Source: Pseudonocardia sp. HH130630-07 (GTDB lineage Bacteria; Actinomycetota; Actinomycetes; Mycobacteriales; Pseudonocardiaceae). Taken from it: a DNA stretch of 64,000 nucleotides. How positions within the stretch are numbered: position 1 is the first letter of the stretch; each line of letters begins with the position of its first letter. The notes beneath the pieces were generated by a model, which was not told the DNA's origin, searched no databases, and worked only from the letters and a program-made list of their open reading frames with translations. Shown here one piece after another: positions 1 to 8,914 of the stretch. The position numbers were made by a program, and so were the translations under genes. The stretch is from the NCBI RefSeq assembly GCF_001698125.1, contig NZ_CP013854.1, positions 5,146,001 through 5,210,000 of the forward strand, written 5' to 3'.

Positions 1-638
1 ACGGCCAGCAGCGTCGCGTTGGTGTCGGCGAGCCCGATCGACTCGATGGTTCCCTTGCCGGTCCGCTCGCAGTAGGCCGACAGGTTCGCCAGCTGCTGCT
101 CGACGACGCTGGCCGTGACGATCGCGACCCGCTCGCCGCAGAGCTGGTCGGTCGCGGTGACCGGCGCACCCGCCGGGATCACGTAGGACGTGCGGGTGGT
201 CATCCAGGTGATCGTGTCGAACTGCTTCTCGCGTTCGGCGGTGACCTTGACCGGGCCGTTGAAGGCGTCGTAGCGGTTCGCGAGCATGCCCTGCAGCGCG
301 GCGGGCAGGCTGTCGACGACCACCGTCTCGGTCCGGACCCCCAGCACCTCGCCCAGCGCGGCCTGGAAGTCGGCGTCGATGCCGGTGATGGAGCCGTCGG
401 GGGCGACGGTCCGGTAGGGCGGGTGCGAGTCGCCCGCGAACCGGATCACCCCGGCCTGCCCGATCGCGTCCGGGAGGGTGTCGTGGAGGGCGGACGCCCC
501 GGCCGGGGCGGGGGTGTCCGCGGAGGTGGCCGAGTCGGGGTCGCCCACGTTGGCGCCGCAGCCGCTCAGCAGGAGGGCCGTGAGGCCGATGACGGCGACC
601 GCGAGGCGGCGCGCGCCGGTGACGGGATGGTGGCGCAT
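1..638 (-). CDS. Amino-acid-type ABC transporter substrate-binding lipoprotein (3' end outside window)
   Basis: Reading down from ATG at 638, the product begins with a basic n-region, a hydrophobic stretch and the lipobox LLLSGC, so it is a lipoprotein anchored outside the membrane. After a Pro/Ala linker comes a family-3 solute-binding domain (IRFAGDSHPPYRT, then GIDADFQAALGEVLG), the usual start of periplasmic amino-acid or opine binding proteins. About 212 codons are visible; the C-terminal part and any permease partner lie beyond base 1. GGGAG sits about 9 nt before the ATG. The substrate cannot be told. It is divergent from the PaaX-type gene at 789, and the 150 bp between them must hold both promoters. 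Confidence 0.85.
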   Translation of the reverse strand, partial: MRHHPVTGARRLAVAVIGLTALLLSGCGANVGDPDSATSADTPAPAGASALHDTLPDAIGQAGVIRFAGDSHPPYRTVAPDGSITGIDADFQAALGEVLGVRTETVVVDSLPAALQGMLANRYDAFNGPVKVTAEREKQFDTITWMTTRTSYVIPAGAPVTATDQLCGERVAIVTASVVEQQLANLSAYCERTGKGTIESIGLADTNATLLA

Positions 639-788
639 GGCGGGTGGCTCCCTGCGTTGGGTCGTGCCAGGCGTGAGGCGTCGGGATCAGAACGATCATT
701 GCCGACGACGATGGCGACGAGCGTCGCAGAAGATGTCGCCTAAAGCAACACCGGCGTCGCCCGTAGGCTGCGCCCCGGAGGTGGGACC

Positions 789-1757
789 GTGTCCGACGAC
801 GGGCGAGCACGCGCCGAACCGCAGCTGCTGCTGACCTCGCTGCTGGGCGACTTCTGGTACTGGCGCGACGAGCACATCCCCTCCGCCGCACTCGTCCGGC
901 TGCTGGCCGAGTTCGGGATCGGCCAGGAGAACGCCCGGGCCGCGATGCGCCGGCTCGCCGCGAAGGGACTGCTTACCTCGTCGCGGTCCGGCCGCACCAC
1001 CGCCTACGGGATCCCGCCGCGGAGCAGTGACGTGATCATCGAGCGGGCCCATCACATGCTCGCCTTCGCCGCCGAGCCCCCGGAGTGGGACGGCCGCTGG
1101 ACGCTCGTCGCGTTCTCGGTGCCGGAGGACGCCCGGGAGGTTCGTACCGCGTTCCGCTCCCGGCTGCGGCTGCTCGGCCTCGCCCCGCTCTACGACGGCC
1201 TGTGGGTCTCGCCCCGGGTGCTGGGCGACGAGGTGCTCGTCCTGGCCGGGGAGCTGGGGGTCGACCGGGTCACCGTGCTGCGGGCCGACGAGCTGCCCGG
1301 TGGTGCTCCGCTGTCGGCGGCGTTCGACCTCGCACCGCTGGCCGCGGAGTACGCCGGCTTCGTCGCGCGGTACACACCGCTGCGGGACGGGCTGACGGCC
1401 GGGCGGATCGGGCCGGCCGAGGCCCTGCGCACCCGGACCGAGCTGCGGATCGACTGGCGCCGGTTCCCGGAGCGCGACCCCGATCTGCCGGCCGCGCTGC
1501 TGCCCGTGGACTGGTGCCGCACCGAGGCGCAGCGGTTGTTCCAGGACATCTACGACCGCCTCGGCCCGCTCGCCGAGCAGCGCTTCCGGGAGGTGCTGGC
1601 CGAGTCCCACCCGGATCTCGCGGAGCTGGCCGCGCACCACGACAGCGTGCGGATCGAGCAGCTCCACGCCGGGCTGGGCGAACGCAGACCCGGTGGTGGC
1701 AGTCCCTTCGAGCGGGCGCTCGCCGCGCGCAGGGCCGCGGAGATCCGTCGCTCCTGA
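789..1757 (+). CDS. PaaX-family transcriptional regulator
   Basis: A 322-residue protein with the PaaX layout: an N-terminal winged helix (about residues 12-70, LLTSLLGDFWYWR then ARAAMRRLAAKGLL), a central ferredoxin-like domain (WTLVAFSVPED) and a C-terminal domain (PLLPVDW-like LLPVDWCR). PaaX represses phenylacetate-CoA catabolism and responds to aryl-CoA thioesters. Here it sits directly upstream of genes that make and cleave hydroxycinnamoyl-CoA, so an aryl-CoA effector is a fair inference. The GTG start at 789 is preceded by GGAGG at a good distance. The gap to the next gene is 93 bp and contains a 7+7 bp inverted repeat. Confidence 0.85.
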   Translation: MSDDGRARAEPQLLLTSLLGDFWYWRDEHIPSAALVRLLAEFGIGQENARAAMRRLAAKGLLTSSRSGRTTAYGIPPRSSDVIIERAHHMLAFAAEPPEWDGRWTLVAFSVPEDAREVRTAFRSRLRLLGLAPLYDGLWVSPRVLGDEVLVLAGELGVDRVTVLRADELPGGAPLSAAFDLAPLAAEYAGFVARYTPLRDGLTAGRIGPAEALRTRTELRIDWRRFPERDPDLPAALLPVDWCRTEAQRLFQDIYDRLGPLAEQRFREVLAESHPDLAELAAHHDSVRIEQLHAGLGERRPGGGSPFERALAARRAAEIRRS

Positions 1758-1820
1758 TCGTCAGGATTCCTTACGCTGATCGAGTGAACCGGCTTGCTGC
1801 AACGGCGCGGTGCCGCCACA

Positions 1821-1841
1821 TTCATCAAGAAACCTGATGAA
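1821..1841 (+). promoter_or_regulatory. Inverted repeat at the head of the hydroxycinnamate operon, probable operator
   Basis: TTCATCA and TGATGAA form perfect 7-bp arms around a 7-nt spacer. The right arm runs into the AAGGAG ribosome-binding site of the aldehyde dehydrogenase gene that starts at 1851. A repressor bound here would block transcription entering the vdh-ech-fcs operon. The PaaX-type (789) and MarR-type (5624) regulators are the local candidates. Confidence 0.5.
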
Positions 1842-1850
1842 GGAGTGCAC

Positions 1851-3305
1851 GTGGCTTTCCTCGATCCCACGACCTGGCAGGACCGGGTGCTGGCCGGTGG
1901 CTGGACACCGGGCGGTGCGGGCACCCGCGAGGTCCACGAGCCCGCCACCGGTGCGGTGCTGGGCTCGGTCGGGCTGGCCGACGCCGCCGACGTCGCCGCG
2001 GCGGCCGGCCGGGCCGCCGCGGCCGGTCGCGAGTGGGCCGCCCGTCCGCACGCCGAGCGCGCCGCGGTGCTGCGCCGGGCCGCCGACCTGCTGACCGCAC
2101 ACGCCGGCGAGATCGGCGACTGGCTGGTCCGTGAGTCGGGCTCGGTACGGCTCAAGGCCGGGATCGAGATCGAGGGCTCGGCGGGGGAGTGCACGCAGGC
2201 CGCGGCGCTGGCGTCGGCGCCCTACGGCGAGCTGCTGCCGGACGCCGGGCGGATCAGCCTGGAGCGGCGGGTGCCGGTCGGCACGGTCGGGGTGATCTCG
2301 CCGTTCAACTTCCCGCTGCTGCTGTCGATGCGCTCCGTCGCCCCGGCACTCGCGCTCGGCAACGCGGTGATCGTGAAGCCGGACCCGCGCACCGCCGTCT
2401 GCGGCGGTGTCGTCATCGGGCGGGTGTTCGAGGAGGCCGGGCTCCCGGCCGGGGTGCTCCAGGTGCTCCCGGGCGGGGCGGAGGCCGGTGCCGCGCTGGT
2501 CGACGACCCCGGGGTGCCGGTCGTGTCCTTCACCGGGTCGACCCGGGCCGGGCGCGCGATCGGGGCCAGGGCCGGGGAGCTGCTCAAGCGGGCGCACCTG
2601 GAGCTGGGCGGCAACAGCGCGCTGATCGTGTGCGCCGACGCCGACCTCGACGCCGCGGCCTCCTGCGGGGCGTTCGGCTCGTTCCTGCACCAGGGCCAGA
2701 TCTGCATGGCGACCGGGCGCCACCTCGTGCACCGCTCGCGCTACGACCGCTACGTCGAGCTGCTGGCCGGCAAGGCGGAGCAGCTGCCGGTCGGCGACCC
2801 GTACACCGCCGAGGTCGCGCTCGGCCCGATCATCGACGGCGGCCAGCTCGCGAAGGTGCAGGACCTGGTGGACCGCAGCGTCGCCGCCGGCGCCCGGCTG
2901 GTCGCCGGCGGTACGGCGCGGGGCCCGTTCTTCGCGCCGACCGTGCTGGCCGACTGCGACCCGTCCGTCCCGGCGTACGCCGAGGAGGTGTTCGGCCCGG
3001 TCGCCTGCGTGCGCCCGTTCGACACCCTCGACGAGGCCGCGGCCCTGGCCTCCGAGGGCGAGTACGGCCTGTCCCTCGGGGTGCTCACCGCCGACCCCGC
3101 GGCCGGGCTCGCACTGGCTGACCGCATCCCGTCCGGTCTCGTGCACATCAACGACCAGACCGTCAACGACGACCCGTCGGCCCCGTTCGGCGGGGTCGGG
3201 GCGTCGGGTGTCGGCCGGGTCGGCGGCGCCCGCGCCAACCTCGAGGCCTTCACCGAGACCCAGTGGGTCACCGTGCGCGCCGAGTCCGCGCGCTACCCGT
3301 TCTGA
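1851..3305 (+). CDS. vdh: Aromatic aldehyde dehydrogenase, probable vanillin dehydrogenase
   Basis: A 484-residue NAD(P)-dependent aldehyde dehydrogenase. Visible ALDH residues are Asn in SPFNFP (about 153), FTGST at 227-231, catalytic Glu in LELGG (about 251) and nucleophile Cys in GQICM (about 285). With the following hydratase-lyase and CoA ligase it would oxidise vanillin or 4-hydroxybenzaldehyde to the acid. The GTG at 1851 was chosen because AAGGAG lies at 1840-1845; the open frame upstream has no ribosome-binding site. The order vdh-ech-fcs is a familiar actinobacterial ferulate arrangement. Benzaldehyde or another aryl aldehyde remains possible as substrate. Confidence 0.85.
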   Translation: MAFLDPTTWQDRVLAGGWTPGGAGTREVHEPATGAVLGSVGLADAADVAAAAGRAAAAGREWAARPHAERAAVLRRAADLLTAHAGEIGDWLVRESGSVRLKAGIEIEGSAGECTQAAALASAPYGELLPDAGRISLERRVPVGTVGVISPFNFPLLLSMRSVAPALALGNAVIVKPDPRTAVCGGVVIGRVFEEAGLPAGVLQVLPGGAEAGAALVDDPGVPVVSFTGSTRAGRAIGARAGELLKRAHLELGGNSALIVCADADLDAAASCGAFGSFLHQGQICMATGRHLVHRSRYDRYVELLAGKAEQLPVGDPYTAEVALGPIIDGGQLAKVQDLVDRSVAAGARLVAGGTARGPFFAPTVLADCDPSVPAYAEEVFGPVACVRPFDTLDEAAALASEGEYGLSLGVLTADPAAGLALADRIPSGLVHINDQTVNDDPSAPFGGVGASGVGRVGGARANLEAFTETQWVTVRAESARYPF

Positions 3306-3328
3306 CCACTTCCCCGAAAGGACACGCC

Positions 3329-4150
3329 ATGCCGGAGAACACCGTTCTCGTCGAGTTCGACGAGGGCATCGCCTGGGTCACGCTCAACCGCCCCGACAAG
3401 CGGAACGCGATGAACCCCACCCTGAACGACGAGATGGTCCGCACCCTCGACGAGCTGGAGGCCGACCCCCGCTGCTCGGTGCTCGTGCTGACCGGCGCGG
3501 GTGACGCGTTCTCCGCCGGGATGGACCTCAAGGAGTACTTCCGCGAGGTCGACGAGTCCGGCGACCCGGCCCTGCAGGTCCGGGTGCGGCGGGCCAGCGC
3601 CGAGTGGCAGTGGAAGCGCCTGGCGAACTGGTCGAAGCCGACGATCGCGATGGTCAACGGCTGGTGCTTCGGCGGTGCCTTCACCCCGCTCGTCGCCTGC
3701 GACCTGGCCATCACCGACGAGCAGGCGCAGTACGGCCTGTCGGAGATCAACTGGGGGATCCCGCCCGGCGGCGTGGTGTCCCGGGCGCTCGCCGCCACGG
3801 TCAGCCAGCGCGACGCGCTCTACTTCATCATGACCGGCGAGTCCTTCGACGGCCGCCGCGCGGCCGAGATGCGCCTGGTCAACGAGGCGGTACCGGCCCA
3901 GCGGCTGCGCGAGCGCACCCGGGAGCTCGCGCTCAAGCTGGCGTCGATGAACCCGGTCGTGCTGCGCGCGGCGAAGGTGGGCTACAAGCTCGCCCAGGAG
4001 ATGCCCTGGGAGCAGGCCGAGGACTACCTCTACGCCAAGCTGGAGCAGTCCCAGTTCCTCGACGCGGAGCGGGGCCGGCAGAAGGGGCTGTCGCAGTTCC
4101 TCGACGACAAGACCTACCGCCCCGGCCTCTCCGCCTACACCCACGACTGA
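3329..4150 (+). CDS. ech: p-Hydroxycinnamoyl-CoA hydratase/lyase (feruloyl-CoA hydratase-lyase)
   Basis: A 273-residue crotonase-fold enzyme. It hydrates feruloyl- or coumaroyl-CoA and cleaves it by retro-aldol to vanillin or 4-hydroxybenzaldehyde plus acetyl-CoA. It shows the oxyanion-hole segment SAGMDLKEYF, the second segment NGWCFGGAF and LSEINWGIPPGG, where the Glu matches the catalytic acid of the hydroxycinnamoyl-CoA hydratase-lyase subgroup. The C-terminal part (YKLAQEMPWEQAEDYLYAK) is also typical of this subgroup rather than general enoyl-CoA hydratases. GAAAGG precedes the ATG at 3329. It lies 23 bp after vdh and one base before the CoA ligase gene. Confidence 0.9.
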   Translation: MPENTVLVEFDEGIAWVTLNRPDKRNAMNPTLNDEMVRTLDELEADPRCSVLVLTGAGDAFSAGMDLKEYFREVDESGDPALQVRVRRASAEWQWKRLANWSKPTIAMVNGWCFGGAFTPLVACDLAITDEQAQYGLSEINWGIPPGGVVSRALAATVSQRDALYFIMTGESFDGRRAAEMRLVNEAVPAQRLRERTRELALKLASMNPVVLRAAKVGYKLAQEMPWEQAEDYLYAKLEQSQFLDAERGRQKGLSQFLDDKTYRPGLSAYTHD

Positions 4151-4151
4151 C

Positions 4152-5627
4152 GTGCGCGACGCCGGACTGGGCTCGTGGCCCGCGCGCCGTGCCCGGATGA
4201 CGCCGGGCCGGACCGCGCTGGTGCACGGCTCGACCTCGATCACCTACGCCGGGCTCGCGGCCCGCACGGCCGGGCTGGCGTCGGTGCTGCGCGAACGCGG
4301 CGTGCGCCGGGGGGACCGGGTCGGCTACCTGGGCCCGAACCACCCGGCGTACCTGGAGACGCTGTTCGCCACGGCGTCGCTGGGGGCGGTGTTCGTGCCG
4401 CTCAACGCCCGCCTCGCGCCGCCCGAGCTGGCGTTCGTCCTCGGCGACGCCGGGGTCTCGGTGCTCGTGCACGCCCCGGGCACCCAGATCCCGGACGGCG
4501 TGCTCACCGCGGTCGGGGGACTGCGGGAGCAGCTGGTGGCCGGTGAGCTGCCGGCGGGCCCCGCCGAGGCCGCCGACGAGCCCGTCACGCTCGAGGACCC
4601 CTGCCTGATCATGTACACCTCCGGCTCGACCGGGCGGCCCAAGGGCGCCGTGCTGACCCACGGCAACCTCACCTGGAACTGTGTCAACGTGCTGGTGGAG
4701 AGCGACGTGACCGGCGACCAGGTCGCGCTGGTCGCGGCCCCGCTGTTCCACGCGGCCGCGCTGGGCATGACCTGCCTGCCCACCCTGCTCAAGGGCGGGA
4801 CCTGCGTCCTGGAGGAGTCGTTCGATCCCGCCCGCACCCTGGAGCTGATCCCCCGGCACGGGATCACCACGCTGTTCGGGGTCCCCGCGATGTACGACGC
4901 GATCGCCGCCCAGCCGGGTTTCGCGACGGCGGACCTGTCGTCGCTGCGCACCCTGCTGTGCGGCGGCTCGCCGGTGCCGGAACCGACGATCCGCCGGTAC
5001 CTGGACCGGGGCTGCGTGTTCGTGCAGGGCTACGGGATGACCGAGGCGTCGCCCGGGGTGCTGATCCTGGCCCCGGAGTCCGCGCACGCCAAGGCCGGCA
5101 GCGCCGGGGTGCCGTCGTTCTTCACCGACGTGCGGATCGCGGGGCCGGACGGGGACCCGGTCCCGCCGGGGGAGCGCGGCGAGATCCTGGTCCGGGGCCC
5201 GAACGTCACGCCGGGCTACTGGAACCGGCCCGAGGCCACCGACGAGGCGCTGGCGGGCGGCTGGCTGCACTCCGGTGACGTCGCGGTCATGGACCCGGAC
5301 GGGTTCGTCACCGTGGTGGACCGGATCAAGGACATGATCATCTCCGGCGGGGAGAACATCTACCCGGCCGAGGTGGAGTCCGTGCTGGCGGCGCATCCGG
5401 CCGTCGCGGAGTGCACCGTGGTCGGCACTCCGGACGAGCGCTGGGGCGAGGTCGGGCGGGCGGTCGTCGTCGTGCGGTCCCCGGTCACCGCCGCGGAGCT
5501 GATCTCCTTCCTGCGGGAACGCCTCGCCGGGTACAAGGTGCCCAAGCACGTCGAGTTCACCGACGCGCTGCCGCGGACCGGGTCGGGGAAGGTGCGCAAG
5601 GCCGCGGTGCGGGAGCGGTACGCGTGA
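4152..5627 (+). CDS. fcs: Feruloyl/hydroxycinnamoyl-CoA synthetase (acyl-CoA ligase)
   Basis: A 491-residue adenylate-forming ligase. The P-loop-like motif YTSGSTGRPKGA is at about 153-164, QGYGMTE near 296, SGDV in the WLHSGDV hinge region, and the C-terminal catalytic Lys in TGSGKVRK. It would activate ferulate, coumarate or caffeate to the CoA thioester that ech cleaves. The GTG at 4152 starts one base after the ech stop, so the pair is probably translationally coupled. The end overlaps the MarR gene as GTGA. Confidence 0.88.
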   Translation: MRDAGLGSWPARRARMTPGRTALVHGSTSITYAGLAARTAGLASVLRERGVRRGDRVGYLGPNHPAYLETLFATASLGAVFVPLNARLAPPELAFVLGDAGVSVLVHAPGTQIPDGVLTAVGGLREQLVAGELPAGPAEAADEPVTLEDPCLIMYTSGSTGRPKGAVLTHGNLTWNCVNVLVESDVTGDQVALVAAPLFHAAALGMTCLPTLLKGGTCVLEESFDPARTLELIPRHGITTLFGVPAMYDAIAAQPGFATADLSSLRTLLCGGSPVPEPTIRRYLDRGCVFVQGYGMTEASPGVLILAPESAHAKAGSAGVPSFFTDVRIAGPDGDPVPPGERGEILVRGPNVTPGYWNRPEATDEALAGGWLHSGDVAVMDPDGFVTVVDRIKDMIISGGENIYPAEVESVLAAHPAVAECTVVGTPDERWGEVGRAVVVVRSPVTAAELISFLRERLAGYKVPKHVEFTDALPRTGSGKVRKAAVRERYA

Positions 5628-6082
5628 GTGCTCCGGCGGTGCGGCAGGATCCCGGTGTGGCGGAAGAACCCCTGACGCTGTACCTGGTCAAACGCCTGGA
5701 GCTGGCGATCCGGGCCCGGATGGACGACGCGCTGCGCCCGCACGGCCTCTCGACGCTGCAGTTCACCGCGCTCACCGCGCTGCGCGCCCGGGGCGGGCTG
5801 TCGTCCGCGCAGCTCGCCCGGCGGTCCTTCGTCACCCCGCAGACCATGAACGAGATGGTGCGCTGGCTCGAACGCCACGGGCACATCGCCCGGCACCGCG
5901 ATCCCGACAACCGCCGCGTCCTGCTGCTGAGCCTGACCGACGCCGGCCGCACGCTCCTGGAGCGTTGCGACCCGCTCGTCGAACGGATCGAGGCGGAGAT
6001 GCTCGACGCCGTGCCCACGGTGCAGCACGCGCTGTTCCGGCAGAGCCTGGAGCTCGGGTACGGCGCGCTCGCCGAGGAGTGA
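5624..6082 (+). CDS. MarR-family regulator, CouR-like
   Basis: A 152-residue MarR protein with a winged helix in which LSTLQFTALTAL leads into the recognition region SFVTPQTMNEMVRWLERHG and the wing DPDNRRVLLLSLTDAG. The GTG at 5624 overlaps the ligase stop (GTGA), so it is co-transcribed with fcs; GTG at 5657 is an alternative start. MarR proteins next to hydroxycinnamate ligases (CouR in Rhodococcus jostii) are repressors released by the CoA thioester, and the same role is likely here. The inverted repeat at 1821-1841 is a candidate target. Confidence 0.8.
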   Translation: MSAPAVRQDPGVAEEPLTLYLVKRLELAIRARMDDALRPHGLSTLQFTALTALRARGGLSSAQLARRSFVTPQTMNEMVRWLERHGHIARHRDPDNRRVLLLSLTDAGRTLLERCDPLVERIEAEMLDAVPTVQHALFRQSLELGYGALAEE

Positions 6083-6084
6083 CC

Positions 6085-6942
6085 ATGGACCTGGACTCCG
6101 TCGTGGCCGTCGACGTGCACACCCACGTCGAGCAGGACGGCCACGGCTGCTTCGCGCTGGACGAGGAGCTGCTCGACGCCTCGGCCGCCTACTTCCGGGC
6201 CGGTCAGGACCGGACGCCGACGGTGGCCGACATCGCCGAGCACTACCGCGCCCGGAAGATGATGGCCGTGGTGTTCACCGTCGACGCCACCTCCGGCACC
6301 GGGCACCCGGCGCTGTCGTCGGAGGAGATCCTCGACGCCGCCGCCGGGTACCCGGACGTGCTGGTCCCGTTCGGCTCGGTGGACCCGCACGGCGACCCGG
6401 TCCCGGCGGTGCGCCGGCTCGCCGCCCGCGGCGCCCGGGGCTTCAAGTTCCACCCGTCGCTGCAGGCGTTCGAGCCGAACGACCCGGCCTACTACCCGAT
6501 CTACCAGGCGATCTCCGACGCGGGGGTGCCCGCGCTGTTCCACACGGGCCAGACCGGGATCGGGGCCGGGCTGCCGGGCGGGCACGGGATCAAGCTGCGG
6601 TACTCGAACCCGATGCTGCTCGACGACGTCGCCGCGGACTTCCCCGACCTCACGATCGTCATGGCCCACCCGAGCGTGCCGTGGCAGGACGAGGCGATCT
6701 CGATCGCCACCCACAAGGCCAACGTGTTCGTCGACCTGTCGGGCTGGCGGCCGAAGTACTTCCCGCCGCAGCTCGTGCGCGCGGCGGACACCGTGCTGCG
6801 GCACAAGGTGCTCTTCGGCTCGGACTTCCCGGTGATCACCCCGGACCGCTGGCTGGCCGACTTCGCCGAGCTGGACCTGCGCGACGAGGTGCGCCCGCTG
6901 ATCCTGAAGGACAACGCCGTCCGGGTGCTCGGGCTGGTGTGA
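6085..6942 (+). CDS. Metal-dependent amidohydrolase-family hydrolase, CouO-like
   Basis: A 285-residue TIM-barrel amidohydrolase (Amidohydro_2 type). It has the metal-binding DVHTH at 10-14, a FKFHPS strand near 117, MAHPS near 195 and the late barrel motif LFGSDFP with its Asp. In R. jostii RHA1 a protein of this family (CouO) is encoded beside the hydroxycinnamate CoA ligase and MarR regulator and acts on a hydroxyphenyl-beta-ketoacyl-CoA. The same neighbours here suggest a side-chain hydrolase, by analogy only. It starts 2 bp after the MarR stop and ends 3 bp before the IclR gene, so all are probably one transcript. A decarboxylase of the same superfamily is the main alternative. Confidence 0.7.
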   Translation: MDLDSVVAVDVHTHVEQDGHGCFALDEELLDASAAYFRAGQDRTPTVADIAEHYRARKMMAVVFTVDATSGTGHPALSSEEILDAAAGYPDVLVPFGSVDPHGDPVPAVRRLAARGARGFKFHPSLQAFEPNDPAYYPIYQAISDAGVPALFHTGQTGIGAGLPGGHGIKLRYSNPMLLDDVAADFPDLTIVMAHPSVPWQDEAISIATHKANVFVDLSGWRPKYFPPQLVRAADTVLRHKVLFGSDFPVITPDRWLADFAELDLRDEVRPLILKDNAVRVLGLV

Positions 6943-6945
6943 GCG

Positions 6946-7695
6946 GTGCCCGGCAACCTGTCCACCCCGGGAGCGAGCGTCACCTCCCGGGTGTTCGCCC
7001 TGCTCGGGGCGTTCGACGCCGAGCACCGGTCGATGCCGGTCAGCGTGCTGGCCCGGCGGGCGGGGGTGCCGCTGGCGACCGCGCACCGGCTCGTCACGGA
7101 GCTGGTCGCGCTCGGTGGGCTGGAACGCCGCGGCGACGAGTACGTCATCGGGCGGCGGCTGTGGGACCTCGGCCTGCTGGCGCCGGTGCAGGCCGAGCTA
7201 CGCCACGTCGCGGCCCCGTTCCTGCAGGACCTCTTCGCCGCCGCGCACGCGACCGTGCACCTCGCCGAGCGGGCCGGGCACGAGGTGCTCTACCTGGACC
7301 GGCTGTCCGGGCGGGCCGACGTCCCGGTCCTCAGCCGGGTCGGGGGCCGGCTCCCGCTGCACGCCACCGGGGTCGGGAAGGTGCTGCTCGCACACGCCCC
7401 GGCCGACGTGCGCCGCGCGGTGCTCGCCGACCTGCCCCGGCTCACCCCCTACACCCTGACCCGGCCGGCGCTGCTGGCCGAACAGCTGGAGCGGGTGCGC
7501 CGGGACGGGTTCGCCCGCACCGTCGACGAGATGAGCGTCGGCGCCTGCTCGGTCGCCGTCCCGGTGCGGCGCCGGGGCGAGGTCGTCGCCGCGCTCGGGC
7601 TGGTCCTGCCCGACCTGCGGCGGGGACACGCGAGCCCGGTGGCGGCCCTGACGGTGGCGGCCGCCGGGATCGGGCGCTCCCTTTCCGCTCAGTGA
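6946..7695 (+). CDS. IclR-family regulator (PcaR/PobR type)
   Basis: A 249-residue IclR protein. The N-terminal winged helix has SVLARRAGVPLATAHRLVTEL (about 26-46). The effector domain carries the usual LPLHATGVGKVLLA motif near 140 and VDEMSVGACSVAVPV near 185. IclR regulators of this kind activate pob and pca genes in response to 4-hydroxybenzoate, protocatechuate or beta-ketoadipate. Its place between the hydroxycinnamate genes and pobA fits that role. The GTG start at 6946 lies 3 bp after the hydrolase stop, without a strong ribosome-binding site. Confidence 0.82.
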   Translation: MPGNLSTPGASVTSRVFALLGAFDAEHRSMPVSVLARRAGVPLATAHRLVTELVALGGLERRGDEYVIGRRLWDLGLLAPVQAELRHVAAPFLQDLFAAAHATVHLAERAGHEVLYLDRLSGRADVPVLSRVGGRLPLHATGVGKVLLAHAPADVRRAVLADLPRLTPYTLTRPALLAEQLERVRRDGFARTVDEMSVGACSVAVPVRRRGEVVAALGLVLPDLRRGHASPVAALTVAAAGIGRSLSAQ

Positions 7696-7740
7696 GAGCG
7701 CGCGCTGGATCGCGGTGCGTCCGGCGGCCACGCTCGTGGC

Positions 7741-8907
7741 ATGCGTACCGAGGTCGCCATCGTCGGCGCCGGCCCGGCCGGTCTCCTGCTCTCCCACCTG
7801 CTCGACCGTGCCGGTGTCGAGTCCGTCGTCGTCGAGACCCGCTCCCGGCAGTACGTGGAGTCCCGGATCCGGGCCGGGATCCTGGAGCAGTCCACGGTGG
7901 ACCTGCTGCGGTCGGTGGGGCTGGGGGAACGACTGGACTCCGAGGGTGACGTGCACCGCGGCATCCACCTGCAGTGGCCGGGCCGGCGCCACCACCTCGA
8001 CTTCCAGGACCTGGTCGGCCGCAGCGTGACCGTGTACGGGCAGACCGAGGTGACCAAGGACCTCGGCCGGGCTCGGGAGGCGGCCGGTCAGCACATCGTC
8101 TACGAGGTCTCCGGCACCGCGGTGCACGACATCGGGACCGACCGGCCGTCGGTCACGTACACGAAGGACGGCCGCACCGAGCGGCTGGAGGCCGCCGTCG
8201 TCGTCGGGTGCGACGGGTCGTTCGGGCCGAGCCGGGCGGCCGTCCCGGAGCCGCGGACGTGGGAGCGGACCTACCCGTACTCCTGGCTCGGCATCCTCGC
8301 CGACGTGGCGCCGTCGACCGACGAGCTGATCTACGCCTGGCACCCGGACGGCTTCGCGCTGCACTCCATGCGGTCGGCCGCGGTGTCCCGGCTCTACCTG
8401 CAGGTCCCGAACGGCACCGATCCGGGGACCTGGTCCGACGACCGGATCTGGGACGCCCTGGCCGCCCGGCTGGGGCACGGACACGACGGCTGGAGCCTGA
8501 CCCCCGGCCCGATCACCGAGAAGTCGGTGCTGCCGATGCGCTCCTTCGTCCAGCAGCCGATGCGGCACGGGCGGCTGTTCCTGGCCGGGGACGCGGCACA
8601 CATCGTGCCGCCCACCGGGGCGAAGGGGCTCAACCTCGCGGTGGCCGACGTCGCGCTGCTCGCGCCGGCGCTGGCCGCACTGCTCCGGCGCGGGGACACC
8701 ACGCCGGCCGACGGGTACTCCGAGACCGCGCTGCGGCGGGTCTGGCGCTGCACCCACTTCTCCTGGTCGATGACGACGATGCTGCACACCTCCTCCGACC
8801 CGTTCGACGACCGGCTGCAGCGCTCCCAGCTGGAGTGGATCGCGGCGAGCACCGCGGCCGCGACCGGGCTCGCCGAGAACTACGCCGGCCTGCCGATCGG
8901 CTTCTGA
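7741..8907 (+). CDS. pobA: 4-Hydroxybenzoate 3-monooxygenase
   Basis: A 388-residue class A flavoprotein hydroxylase that converts 4-hydroxybenzoate to protocatechuate with NAD(P)H and O2. Evidence is the FAD-binding GAGPAG at 9-14, the ESRIRAGILEQ segment typical of PobA, the DG-type motif VVGCDGS near 160 and the GDAAHIVPPTGAKGLNLAV motif near 285. The length is the usual one for PobA. It lies 45 bp after the IclR gene, its likely regulator, and is convergent with the LysR gene (7-bp gap). Confidence 0.93.
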   Translation: MRTEVAIVGAGPAGLLLSHLLDRAGVESVVVETRSRQYVESRIRAGILEQSTVDLLRSVGLGERLDSEGDVHRGIHLQWPGRRHHLDFQDLVGRSVTVYGQTEVTKDLGRAREAAGQHIVYEVSGTAVHDIGTDRPSVTYTKDGRTERLEAAVVVGCDGSFGPSRAAVPEPRTWERTYPYSWLGILADVAPSTDELIYAWHPDGFALHSMRSAAVSRLYLQVPNGTDPGTWSDDRIWDALAARLGHGHDGWSLTPGPITEKSVLPMRSFVQQPMRHGRLFLAGDAAHIVPPTGAKGLNLAVADVALLAPALAALLRRGDTTPADGYSETALRRVWRCTHFSWSMTTMLHTSSDPFDDRLQRSQLEWIAASTAAATGLAENYAGLPIGF

Positions 8908-8914
8908 ACCCCGG

